From Muribaculaceae bacterium (lineage in GTDB: Bacteria; Bacteroidota; Bacteroidia; Bacteroidales; Muribaculaceae), in NCBI GenBank assembly GCA_009775195.1, contig VSPF01000045.1, forward strand, positions 1-17,264: a stretch of DNA of 17,264 nucleotides, in the 5' to 3' direction. The notes under the pieces are model-generated. The model saw only the letters and a program-made list of their open reading frames with translations, made no database searches and was not told the DNA's origin. Below are positions 1-7,550 of this stretch, piece by piece; the first letter of the stretch is position 1; each line of letters opens with the position of its first letter. The position numbers and the translations under genes were made by a program.

Positions 1-183
1 CTTTTTCATTCCTCCAAATATTTTGCCCTAAAAATGTGTTTTTGGACATGTTTTTAACTTCCATTCACAATCACACGCCGCTTTACCCATATCTCGAAAG
101 AGATTTTAACAATTTGCGACGCGCGATTTTGTTCACGGCTATCGTAAGAAAAAATGACGAGACAAGGCATGGAAGGAGCGATA
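1..183. other. Intergenic stretch downstream of the operon; no gene supported
   Basis: AT-rich spacer after the stop codon of the last operon gene. The only hairpin noticed is a 5-bp stem with a GAAA loop at 91-104. Read on the minus strand it is not followed by a T run, so it is not a convincing terminator for the leftward operon. No tRNA-like, CRISPR or IS-end structure was seen. Where the operon transcript ends is therefore open and may lie outside the window. Confidence 0.5.
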
Positions 184-711
184 TCAATATGTGAAACGTT
201 TGACGAGAACACGCTGTCCACCCATAGACAGCCGAACAGGGATAGTTTCGACCTCTCCGTTGACCTTGACCACCACATTCACGATACCACCATTAGGCGC
301 ATCGCTTGAGATATTGTACATCACGACCTCTACAGAATACTGACCATGCAGCGGATTAGTCCAATAAATGTTCTCGGCCGAGCCACGCCCACCGGGGATA
401 TTGTCGACATCGAGTTCGCCCCCGGTACGCCTATGCTTCATATTTCGGAACCAAAGTTCGGTTCCGTCGGGCTCGGTAACGTGCAGGTCGACATCGCCCG
501 GGAAATCCCACAGGGCAGTCACCTTTATCTCGCCATCGTTACCGACCTGCTCGGCACGCTCTTCGGCCGTTGTATTATCATCGACAGGGTCGACAACAGT
601 GGCTGACTGACGGTCGAGACCGTGACAGTTGCTTAAGAGCAGCAAGGCAATCAGCAACACATATACGCCGGCAAGTATGCCACGGAGCAGTCCCTTATTA
701 TTACCATTCAT
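184..711 (-). CDS. YfaP/DUF2135-like beta-sandwich protein with lipoprotein or anchor N-terminus
   Basis: About 175 aa, last gene of the operon. The ATG at 711 is preferred. A TTG at 726 overlaps the previous stop (TTGA) and would add five residues (MIVCN). Residues about 9-28 are hydrophobic and end in LLLLSNC, a possible but imperfect lipobox (Asn at -1) with Cys29, so it is either a lipoprotein or a signal anchor. An acidic linker follows. From about residue 63 the protein matches the DUF2135/YfaP pattern: ALWDFPGDVDLHVTEPDG, then GGELDVDNIPGG, SAENIYW and GQYSVEVVMYN. The conserved Asp residues of the DVDLHV and LDVD motifs suggest metal binding, but that is inference. The family is predicted periplasmic and has no defined reaction. 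Its position 11 nt behind the DUF1294 gene suggests co-transcription with the srf-like set, as a periplasmic accessory. Confidence 0.85.
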   Translation of the reverse strand: MNGNNKGLLRGILAGVYVLLIALLLLSNCHGLDRQSATVVDPVDDNTTAEERAEQVGNDGEIKVTALWDFPGDVDLHVTEPDGTELWFRNMKHRRTGGELDVDNIPGGRGSAENIYWTNPLHGQYSVEVVMYNISSDAPNGGIVNVVVKVNGEVETIPVRLSMGGQRVLVKRFTY

Positions 712-722
712 ATTACAAACAA

Positions 723-1001
723 TCAATAATGGGTGAAATAATAAGCCATGCCAAGCACCTGAAGCAACAAAAGCACAGGTATGGCGACAAGGAACAAAGT
801 CTTGCGCGTCTTATGCGAAAAAATCACCATGCCGCACAAGGCTCCGAAGGCACTCAGCGGCACGGCAGCCAACAAGAGCACAATCTCGGGGATACGCCAC
901 TCATGATAGTGAGCCTGATGCTTGTCGTAACCATACAAAGCAAAGGCCACGACGTTGGCAAAGAAAATCCATAGATACAATTCTACACTGTCTGCAAACA
1001 T
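723..1001 (-). CDS. DUF1294 family small membrane protein
   Basis: A 92-aa protein starting at ATG 1001, only 4 nt after the stop of the 600-aa gene. It matches DUF1294 well: a first hydrophobic segment with N..AFALYGYDKHQA, then WRIPEIVLLLAAVPLSAFGA, then GMVIFSHKTRKTLF and a last hydrophobic segment. Three membrane segments are visible, at about residues 7-24, 41-61 and 68-88. The conserved YGYDK and HKT motifs lie in the loops. The length is about normal for the family, whose biochemical role is unknown. DUF1294 genes often occur alone in genomes, so it may be a passenger of this operon and not a component of the system. It is co-oriented and its stop touches the next gene. Confidence 0.9.
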   Translation of the reverse strand: MFADSVELYLWIFFANVVAFALYGYDKHQAHYHEWRIPEIVLLLAAVPLSAFGALCGMVIFSHKTRKTLFLVAIPVLLLLQVLGMAYYFTHY

Positions 1002-1005
1002 GAGG

Positions 1006-2808
1006 TCAAGCGAAAATTAAGGGTAATTGTTCAAATATAGCATGCCAAACAGCCGACAAGGCCAAAAGGGCCGCAGCGGCAGCAATCACGGCGCAAATCT
1101 CGAGAAGCACTTTCCACCAGGGGTACGGGCCTTTGACCTCGACAAGCTCGTATTCCTTTTCATCAGCCTCGAGGGTAAAGCCAAGATTTGGGAAACTACG
1201 ACGCTCGCTATAAAGGAATACCCCGACCTCTTTCCCGACTTCAAAATCGGCCGAGGCAAAATGAGTCTCGCCATTCTGGTCGAGATGGCTCAACATGCGC
1301 TTGCCATTCTGCTCGAGTATGCATGTCACTCCCGCAGCGGGCTGGCCGTTGAGTTCGATGACGCGCAGGGTGCAGTCGCCGTCATGGGGACACGTGGCAT
1401 ATGGCAGCTGGAACACATATTGAGGCTGCCTGGCATTGAGGGTATAGGTTTTGGAATACGCGCTGTCGCACCCGTCATAAACCGTCATCACATCACCGCC
1501 AAATACACGGCCGAGAGCGATACACCCGTTGGCATCAGTAAGGAAATCGCCGCTATTGTTGCCAATATTGACCTTTATAGGATAACCGGCAACGGGGTCA
1601 TTATCCATATCGACCACGAGCAGCGTTGCATCGAACTCCTCGCGCGCCGGCGTATCGAAACAAAAATCGAAAACGACTGGACTCTCGCCCAGCTCCTCGC
1701 TCATCTGACTGTCGCGCACAGTCGCCGTGACAGGACGGAGGGTCTCGCCAAAGGACGGGGTGTCGAACATCGTGGCAGCCTCGCCGTTGGCATCGGTGGT
1801 CAACTGCAGAACCGTATCGCGATAGACAATAGTGACAGGTTCGCCCGCAATTGGAGCGCCGTCGCCATGAACACGCACTTTGACCGAGGTTCGCGGTGTG
1901 ACAGGTGTCACGAAATCGAAGTTGAAACTATTTACAATATCCTTGTCGAGCTGACGTTCCTGAGTCTCGCCGCGCAGGCTCACCTTGCACACCTCGCCTT
2001 CGAGCCACGGCAGACGGCACTCGGCCACACCCTGGACAAGCGAAAGCTGGTTGACACGGCTACCGTAGACAACCGAGGCGGTTTCTCCTTCGATGGGTAT
2101 GTTGTCGTGGCGACCGCATACACGGACAGTCAGATACTCGGTGACATCGACATCGATAATGGCGGTATCGTCAGCGATGGTTTCGATTCGCTCCTTTCCG
2201 GTAGCCTTGTCGCGCACCTGCACCTGCGTGCCCGGGCCGAGCATACCGAGACTATAATAGCCATCATGGTCTGTACGCATCGGGGCCCACGAGGTAGAAC
2301 GCCACAAGTCAAACTCCCTGTCGGCCACACGCCTGCCATCGATACTAAAACATACCTTTACCTCACGCAGATGGTCGTCGGATGGTGTATCAATTATGCT
2401 GCCTCCATAGGCACGGTGGAAATTTGCAAAGCCCCAGCCGGTCATACGCACGTCGAGAGTGCCGTCGGGACAACGCTTTATGAACACGAAGTCATCGTTT
2501 GGCCGGGTAAAAATCTGGCTTATGCGCTGCTCCTGTGCCGGATATCTGCTCAAAGCCTTAGCACGCAGCCGCTCGATAATGGCGCGGGCCTCGCGCGAAT
2601 CGGCCTCGGAAGCATCTGTAAGCAAGTTCCACCCGGCAGGGTCGGCATCAGCCCAGTAATATCCCGAATGAGTGACATATACGGGTGCGAAGTAGCGCGC
2701 ATCGTCGCCCATAAGCTGGCGGATACGTATGTTCGCCTGGTCGCGGGTATGCCAGTCGGCCACCTGCCAGTGCACCTCGGTACTCAATACTTCTTTTAAC
2801 TTCGGCAT
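1006..2808 (-). CDS. Tandem Ig-like/Cna-B-like beta-domain protein with C-terminal membrane anchor
   Basis: A 600-aa protein with ATG at 2808, 9 nt after the stop of the 317-aa gene. There is no signal peptide. Residues about 1-145 form a separate N-terminal domain rich in Trp and Tyr (GYYWADADPAGWNLL, TGWGFANFHRAYGG). About five repeated beta-sandwich units follow, at roughly 147-212, 224-297, 306-382, 391-468 and 478-557. Each has the carboxypeptidase-regulatory or Cna-B type pattern of a G.P..G..V turn and a T-D-NG-x-A/C strand (for example GAPIAGEPVTIVY with TTDANGEA, NDPVAGYPIKV with LTDANGCIAL, GQPAAGVTCIL with LDQNGETHF). A single TM lies at about 564-589, with 10 or so residues after it. 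With a C-terminal anchor and no leader, the beta domains would by simple topology rules sit in the cytoplasm, which is unusual for such folds. The function is unknown. A scaffold or ligand-binding role beside SrfB/SrfC is inferred. Confidence 0.85.
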   Translation of the reverse strand: MPKLKEVLSTEVHWQVADWHTRDQANIRIRQLMGDDARYFAPVYVTHSGYYWADADPAGWNLLTDASEADSREARAIIERLRAKALSRYPAQEQRISQIFTRPNDDFVFIKRCPDGTLDVRMTGWGFANFHRAYGGSIIDTPSDDHLREVKVCFSIDGRRVADREFDLWRSTSWAPMRTDHDGYYSLGMLGPGTQVQVRDKATGKERIETIADDTAIIDVDVTEYLTVRVCGRHDNIPIEGETASVVYGSRVNQLSLVQGVAECRLPWLEGEVCKVSLRGETQERQLDKDIVNSFNFDFVTPVTPRTSVKVRVHGDGAPIAGEPVTIVYRDTVLQLTTDANGEAATMFDTPSFGETLRPVTATVRDSQMSEELGESPVVFDFCFDTPAREEFDATLLVVDMDNDPVAGYPIKVNIGNNSGDFLTDANGCIALGRVFGGDVMTVYDGCDSAYSKTYTLNARQPQYVFQLPYATCPHDGDCTLRVIELNGQPAAGVTCILEQNGKRMLSHLDQNGETHFASADFEVGKEVGVFLYSERRSFPNLGFTLEADEKEYELVEVKGPYPWWKVLLEICAVIAAAAALLALSAVWHAIFEQLPLIFA

Positions 2809-2817
2809 ATTTTGAGT

Positions 2818-3771
2818 TTAAATATTTCTATCTTTAATATATATACGGTCAATTTGATTTTTTGCCCTCGTCAATGGTTCCGCATTGATACCTTTACTAT
2901 TCAAGTAATTAATCTTCATCTCAATTTGTTTGACAAGATGCTCGGCAGCATCAACACTCAGGCTGTTACCGAATTTGCTGTTAACATTTGCGACAAATCC
3001 TCCGGCTATAATACTTACGTTATGATTTTCGCGGTTTATATACGACGTGCGGGCATCGCGTAGTTTGATTGTCAATTTGTTTGTATTAAGGGCATCACGA
3101 GTCCATGGCGACGACTCAAGTTCGACAATCTGACTACACCTCGAAGCAAGGGAAGCACACATATTGAACATAGAACGCTGATACTCATCGAAGTCTACCA
3201 CCGGGTCGTGGACTAACAACAAGACATCCGGGCCAACCTTCTTTAAGCGAAGATTAAACTTACTTTTCAAGGAAAACGAACGCTTACCGAACTCATATAT
3301 TTCCTTGTGCGTCTTGCGGAGTCGGTCGAGGGCGACCCAGCGTTGCGACGAACGTATTGCCGGGTAAGCGGCTGCCAGTTTGTCGAGGCCCTGGTATGCC
3401 TTGTTGAGTTTGGTCAAGGACGAAAGGTCGCCACTTGTCATGTCGCGACCATAGCAGGAACGAATCAAGGTGTCAATTTTTTCGATAAAGACACTTTGCA
3501 AGGTATTGTCGAGCTGCCTGACCTCGTTTTCGGGGAGGTCGTGCCTATGACCGGAAATCAGCACACGCGCAGCGGAGAGATAATCGTCAGACCACTCACG
3601 AGAGCCAATACTGTCACCATAGACCTTAATACGCTCGATACACATCTGCCTGAGACCGCCCTGGCCCGAGCCGTCGGTGCCTGTACCGGTTGGGCGCACG
3701 ATGAGCCAGTAGGCCCCCACGAAGAGAGCCGTCACAATAGCTGCAAAGATTAAAATCTTGAAGAACCTCAT
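2818..3771 (-). CDS. N-terminally anchored protein of unknown function
   Basis: A 317-aa protein whose ATG at 3771 overlaps the TGA of the upstream 604-aa gene (ATGA), so translational coupling is likely. The N-terminus MRFFK is followed by one hydrophobic segment at about residues 6-25 and then IVRPTGTGTDGSGQGG, which predicts N-in/C-out with nearly the whole protein in the periplasm. The rest is predicted mixed alpha/beta, with helical stretches (about residues 75-170) and a C-terminal helical part (about 270-317). The middle section VGPDVLLLVHDPVVDFDEYQ and IVELESSPWTRDALN is the most ordered-looking. No catalytic motif was recognised, and I do not recognise the family. The GC content and Lys/Asn content look more AT-biased toward the 3' end than in the neighbours. 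The context suggests a periplasmic partner of the 604-aa protein. Confidence 0.8.
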   Translation of the reverse strand: MRFFKILIFAAIVTALFVGAYWLIVRPTGTGTDGSGQGGLRQMCIERIKVYGDSIGSREWSDDYLSAARVLISGHRHDLPENEVRQLDNTLQSVFIEKIDTLIRSCYGRDMTSGDLSSLTKLNKAYQGLDKLAAAYPAIRSSQRWVALDRLRKTHKEIYEFGKRSFSLKSKFNLRLKKVGPDVLLLVHDPVVDFDEYQRSMFNMCASLASRCSQIVELESSPWTRDALNTNKLTIKLRDARTSYINRENHNVSIIAGGFVANVNSKFGNSLSVDAAEHLVKQIEMKINYLNSKGINAEPLTRAKNQIDRIYIKDRNI

Positions 3772-5582
3772 TTTACCTTTAGCGAATCGGTTAGAGCCTT
3801 TAGCGAATCATTTTCGGCCTTGACTGAGTCAAGGCGCTGCGTGAACTGCCTTGTAATCTCGCTCGTAATCTTATCTCGTTCTTTCACCATTTTTACAGAA
3901 TCGGCCATTAAGCTCTGAGAGTCGTCTACGGCAACAATGGCGTGATTAGTAAAGAATCCTCCGCAGAAACATATTGCCCCCAGGAGGAGGACGACACAGG
4001 CCACAGACACCGCACGCCAAATCGGCCACGAGCCTGATACAGGTTGCCATCTAAATATGCTGAAGAACCGTGCAATGCAGCCTTTAGGCTCCGACAAGTG
4101 TACTTCGTAGTCATACTTTTCGCCATCGACATGCGGGCGCCCCTTGAACAATGAAGGACGGCCAAGACGCACCTCGATGCCGGGGTTTCCGGCAAGTTCG
4201 GCAAAGGTGACCACGGAATAGTAGTCATTATCGCCCTTCTTAACCTCGGCGCATGGAAATAGCGTGGTACTCTCCACATCGCTATTGATACGCTGGGTGA
4301 CAAGCACATCGATATTCTTGGGAGCCTTGCCTTTGACGTCGAAGCGGACACACATCGTCTTTTGTGCCGACGCGCCCTCAGGAGCCTTAGCCGGGGCCGG
4401 GGCAGACGATGCCACAGGGCGTGGCTCTTCCTTGGCCTTGAGCGTGAGCGATATTTCAGAGCCGTCGCGACGCACCTTCTCGATGATGAAGGCCGCGTAT
4501 TTTGTAAGCGAGAAACAATCGCGCAATTGCTCGGGCGTCATGCTCTCGAAGCGCACAATATCCTCGCCGCTAAATGCGATTTTGCGATTATGCACTTTTT
4601 TCGAGTTATAGAGAAGTTGGTCGTAGATTTCGTTCTCGCGGTTGGCGACATTGCCCTTGAGGTGTATATCAAAAGCCTTTGTTCGGAATGGAGGGTCGAA
4701 CTGCACGGCCACGATACCTTTTGACGGGTATAAGGTAATCTTATATCCGTCACCGTCAATATCGTAAGTATTACTTCTAAAGGCTGTAAAAATATTCTCG
4801 CGAGTGAGTTTTAAGACGATTTCTTTATAGATTTCCTTTGGATAACCGAAGTCGGCCGAATTAAGGTGCATGGGCACTGCGGTAAGTTCGCGGTTGTCGA
4901 CTGCACCCGACTTGCTGTTTATCCTCACCTGTACCTCGGACTTGACTCTGAGTTCGTCGTCGGTCAGAGCCGTTGTAGACACGCTTGCACTGAAGGCACC
5001 GATTTCGACTACCGCAGCCTGCGAGAAACGCCCGATGTATGGCACGCACAGCAACTTCTGGTCGATATCGGCATCGTTGATGCCGTTGACATATACTGGC
5101 CTCGAGCCGGTCATGTCGACCATCGGGCCCCAAACGGACACTACGGCGTATGGCGCAAGCATGGCGGCATAATCGGCCTGTGCGAAAGTCGGCACCCGAC
5201 GGCCACGGTATTCGTAGGTGTCCTCGAACGATTTCATATTCTCGCCCATGACCTTGGCGAGTATGGGGCGGAGCACGACTGCCGGGCTGACTATCGAACC
5301 GGTCGAACGCTCGACTATTGCACATCCCACGGGTATGCGTATGGCTACCTGGAATGCCGAATGGCGAAGGTCGATGCCCACGAACTTGCAAATCACGGCC
5401 TCGTAGGTCTGGTAGTCGCTGTCAATACGGACGAAATACGCGACGGGGGCAACATAATATTCCTCGCGCGGCATAAAGTCGGCAAGATTCTTACCGGGCC
5501 AATTGATGCTCAGCAAAGAGTCAAAGCCGGTTTCGGCACACCCGGCAAACTGAAGTCCTATTGTCTTTTCCATAATTGTCAT
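3768..5582 (-). CDS. Beta-rich protein with near-C-terminal membrane segment and coiled coil
   Basis: A 604-aa protein. The ATG at 5582 overlaps the TGA of GTPase 2 (ATGA), and a second ATG at 5573 (MEKTIG) is an alternative start. There is no signal peptide. Residues about 1-380 look beta-rich and may hold two domains (roughly 1-215 and 215-380). An Ala/Pro linker at about 385-408 (RPVASSAPAPAKAPEG) leads to a small beta domain at about 409-500. A basic aromatic stretch (RFFSIFRWQ) precedes one TM at about 522-545. The last 52 residues form a charged heptad-like coiled coil (DSVKMV, RLDSVKAENDSLKALTDSL) predicted to lie in the periplasm. No enzyme motif was seen and no family was recognised. 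Coupling to GTPase 2 upstream and to the anchored 317-aa protein downstream suggests the three are made together and form a cytosol-membrane-periplasm link. Confidence 0.85.
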   Translation of the reverse strand: MTIMEKTIGLQFAGCAETGFDSLLSINWPGKNLADFMPREEYYVAPVAYFVRIDSDYQTYEAVICKFVGIDLRHSAFQVAIRIPVGCAIVERSTGSIVSPAVVLRPILAKVMGENMKSFEDTYEYRGRRVPTFAQADYAAMLAPYAVVSVWGPMVDMTGSRPVYVNGINDADIDQKLLCVPYIGRFSQAAVVEIGAFSASVSTTALTDDELRVKSEVQVRINSKSGAVDNRELTAVPMHLNSADFGYPKEIYKEIVLKLTRENIFTAFRSNTYDIDGDGYKITLYPSKGIVAVQFDPPFRTKAFDIHLKGNVANRENEIYDQLLYNSKKVHNRKIAFSGEDIVRFESMTPEQLRDCFSLTKYAAFIIEKVRRDGSEISLTLKAKEEPRPVASSAPAPAKAPEGASAQKTMCVRFDVKGKAPKNIDVLVTQRINSDVESTTLFPCAEVKKGDNDYYSVVTFAELAGNPGIEVRLGRPSLFKGRPHVDGEKYDYEVHLSEPKGCIARFFSIFRWQPVSGSWPIWRAVSVACVVLLLGAICFCGGFFTNHAIVAVDDSQSLMADSVKMVKERDKITSEITRQFTQRLDSVKAENDSLKALTDSLKVK

Positions 5583-7540
5583 ATAAGCGGTTGGGTAAAA
5601 AATCTGCGTACTTTTCGACCGGGCGTTACAGCCTTCTCAGCCGCCACGTAATCGCTAATCACATTGAGTATAATTTCAGAGTCGTGCTGCGAGCCGGAAT
5701 AGATATTGCCCGGATGGAACTTGCCGAGGCTGAAGCAGAACACCCTGGGGCGACCATCGAGCTGTTTCTTGTTCGACGAATTGATGCTCAGGTCGCGACA
5801 AAAGTTAGTCAACTTTGTACGCGAAGCCTCGTTGAGAATTTTATGCACAGCGGCACGGGCACTCTCGAGGCGGTTGCCCGACAGGGTGTCGGCCTTGGTG
5901 ACAACGAAATGCAGACCACGCACCCGGCCCATGATTGAACGGTTGACAGGATTTTCGAACAGGCCGATGAGAGTACGAATGGCATCTTTCTGGATAACAT
6001 CGCGGCTACCCGTGGCCGTCGGGTCAATCAGCACGAAGAAGACCTTGTCGTGATTGTTGGCAAGGATTTCGGGAGCGCCCTGCCCCATAGAGTCAAACGA
6101 TATTGTGGCATTGTCGAGGTCGTCGATATGCACAATCTGATTTTGGAAATCCTCACCGGCCATATCGACAAGGTTAAAAGGCACTTTGAGTTCCTTATCC
6201 TTCAACGTTTTATATATTTCGCATTTTACCACAGCGACAAAATGTGTCTGAGTACGCGGCGGCGCTATCATAGCCTCGCCATAGCTCTTAAGGGCCGCGG
6301 CATAACGACCATTCCAGTCCGAAGAGTCGGGAGTGAGACGCTGGCTTGCAAAAAGACCGGTGAGCACACAGGTCTTGCCGCTCGAAGGCATACCGAAAAA
6401 GACAATGTCGGTCTGGCCCGAACCTCCGCGTTCGAAAGTCTGTTCTTTAGGGTCGGGTATATGTGTGAGGCCGTCGCGCGTGGCCTCGAGGTTCATAATC
6501 CTGTCGTAGACCTCGCGGCTACCGCCCACGGCGTCGACAAGCTCGTCGACCGAACATGTCCCCGAGGTGCTGAGTTTGCGGAAATGGTCATCGCGATAAC
6601 CGCTCGGTTCACGGCGCATACGCTCGAGCTCGTCGGGCTTCAGCTCCTTCAACAGCCTCTCGGCCTCGGCCTTGAAGGCCGATTGCGGGTGGTCTTCCAC
6701 ATACTTGATAACCTCGAATATATAGGTACGGTCAACGGCAAGCCACTCGTTGCGCTGCGCCTGCAGGCCGGCAATCTCGGGCGAATGTTTGCCCATGCGA
6801 TGATAATACTCGTTATACTCGGCAGCGGCGGCAAGCACGTCGGGCTGCGCCAAAACCCACGACCAATAGATGTCGTCGATACGGCTGCTATATTCGGTGT
6901 CGCCGGCGTAGAGCTGTGCAAATTCCTTGAGGGCGGCAATGCTGCGCAGCTTGTCCTCGGAGTCGAACAGGGCCTTCCAGTCTCTGTCGACTTTTTCTTT
7001 ACGGGCTTTCGTCACCTCCCGGCACCAGTCCTCTACCTGATTTAGATGCTCGTCGCTGGCAACGGGTTTGCCGTTCCATTTGTTGAGATACATCTGCAAG
7101 GCCTGAGCCACTTCGACCGAAGGCACCACGCCGCCCTGGCGATAAGCATCCAAGTCGGCGGGGACACGGCTACCGAGCTGGTCAAACTCTCGCGCCTCAG
7201 ATACAATATCAAGCAACGTCTGAGCCTGTGCCACGCGCTCGGCGGCAGCACCGTTAGTCGACCACTTGCCCACGTAGGCAGACAGGAGATTAGCGAGTTC
7301 TTCGGCATCTGCACCGGCATCGCGTCTGGCCACGATGGCGTTGTACTCCTCTTGTTCGCGAGGATTGGGCATGGCCTCAATCTGCTGCTGCACAAGGGCG
7401 AACTTGGTTGCAAATATCGGCTTACGACGAGCCAGGTCTCCGAGGTCGTCGAGTGTGATTTGACCGTTTAAAACGGCCATTGCCAGACGGTCGGCACTTT
7501 GTTGCAACGCCCAGCGTTCTATATGTTCGTTTATTGGCAT
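5579..7540 (-). CDS. Second P-loop GTPase with long helical N-terminal region
   Basis: About 653 aa from ATG 7540 (MPINEHIERW), 10 nt after the preceding stop. An upstream in-frame extension to 7786 overlaps the previous gene and is rejected. Residues about 1-340 are strongly helical, Ala/Glu-rich, and may contain repeated helical hairpins. The GTPase domain spans about 375-653. Its G1 is GMPSSGKT at 383-390, G3-like DMAGE at 459-463, and G4 TKAD at 548-551 after the strand LHFVV. The strand FFVLIDPTA at about 501-509 fits the fold. The DMAGE form of G3 and the layout resemble the poorly studied bacterial GTPases associated with conflict systems (double-GTPase types), but this family assignment is tentative. 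It shows no TM, so it is probably cytosolic or attached to the membrane partners. It differs from the SrfC GTPase in this operon. Its TGA overlaps the start of the 604-aa gene. Confidence 0.88.
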   Translation of the reverse strand: MPINEHIERWALQQSADRLAMAVLNGQITLDDLGDLARRKPIFATKFALVQQQIEAMPNPREQEEYNAIVARRDAGADAEELANLLSAYVGKWSTNGAAAERVAQAQTLLDIVSEAREFDQLGSRVPADLDAYRQGGVVPSVEVAQALQMYLNKWNGKPVASDEHLNQVEDWCREVTKARKEKVDRDWKALFDSEDKLRSIAALKEFAQLYAGDTEYSSRIDDIYWSWVLAQPDVLAAAAEYNEYYHRMGKHSPEIAGLQAQRNEWLAVDRTYIFEVIKYVEDHPQSAFKAEAERLLKELKPDELERMRREPSGYRDDHFRKLSTSGTCSVDELVDAVGGSREVYDRIMNLEATRDGLTHIPDPKEQTFERGGSGQTDIVFFGMPSSGKTCVLTGLFASQRLTPDSSDWNGRYAAALKSYGEAMIAPPRTQTHFVAVVKCEIYKTLKDKELKVPFNLVDMAGEDFQNQIVHIDDLDNATISFDSMGQGAPEILANNHDKVFFVLIDPTATGSRDVIQKDAIRTLIGLFENPVNRSIMGRVRGLHFVVTKADTLSGNRLESARAAVHKILNEASRTKLTNFCRDLSINSSNKKQLDGRPRVFCFSLGKFHPGNIYSGSQHDSEIILNVISDYVAAEKAVTPGRKVRRFFTQPLI

Positions 7541-7550
7541 GGTATCGTAA

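Noticed and set aside
1..9. Possible leftward start MKK at 9 with GGAGG directly before it
   Set aside because: Only three codons are visible and the GGAGG-to-ATG spacing is too short for a good ribosome site, so no gene can be supported.
91..107. Hairpin ATCTC-GAAA-GAGAT as operon terminator
   Set aside because: The stem is only 5 bp, and the T run follows it on the plus strand, not on the minus strand used by the operon.
54..278. Small minus-strand frame of 74 aa overlapping the end of the YfaP-like gene
   Set aside because: It overlaps a supported gene in another frame and shows no motif, leader or ribosome site.
1027..2799. A 590-aa plus-strand open frame
   Set aside because: It lies entirely antisense to the 600-aa gene, which has coherent domains and a TM. 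The frame has no recognisable motif and is explained by codon bias of the opposite strand. The same applies to the long plus-strand frames at 6050-7045, 11944-12993 and 14328-15329.
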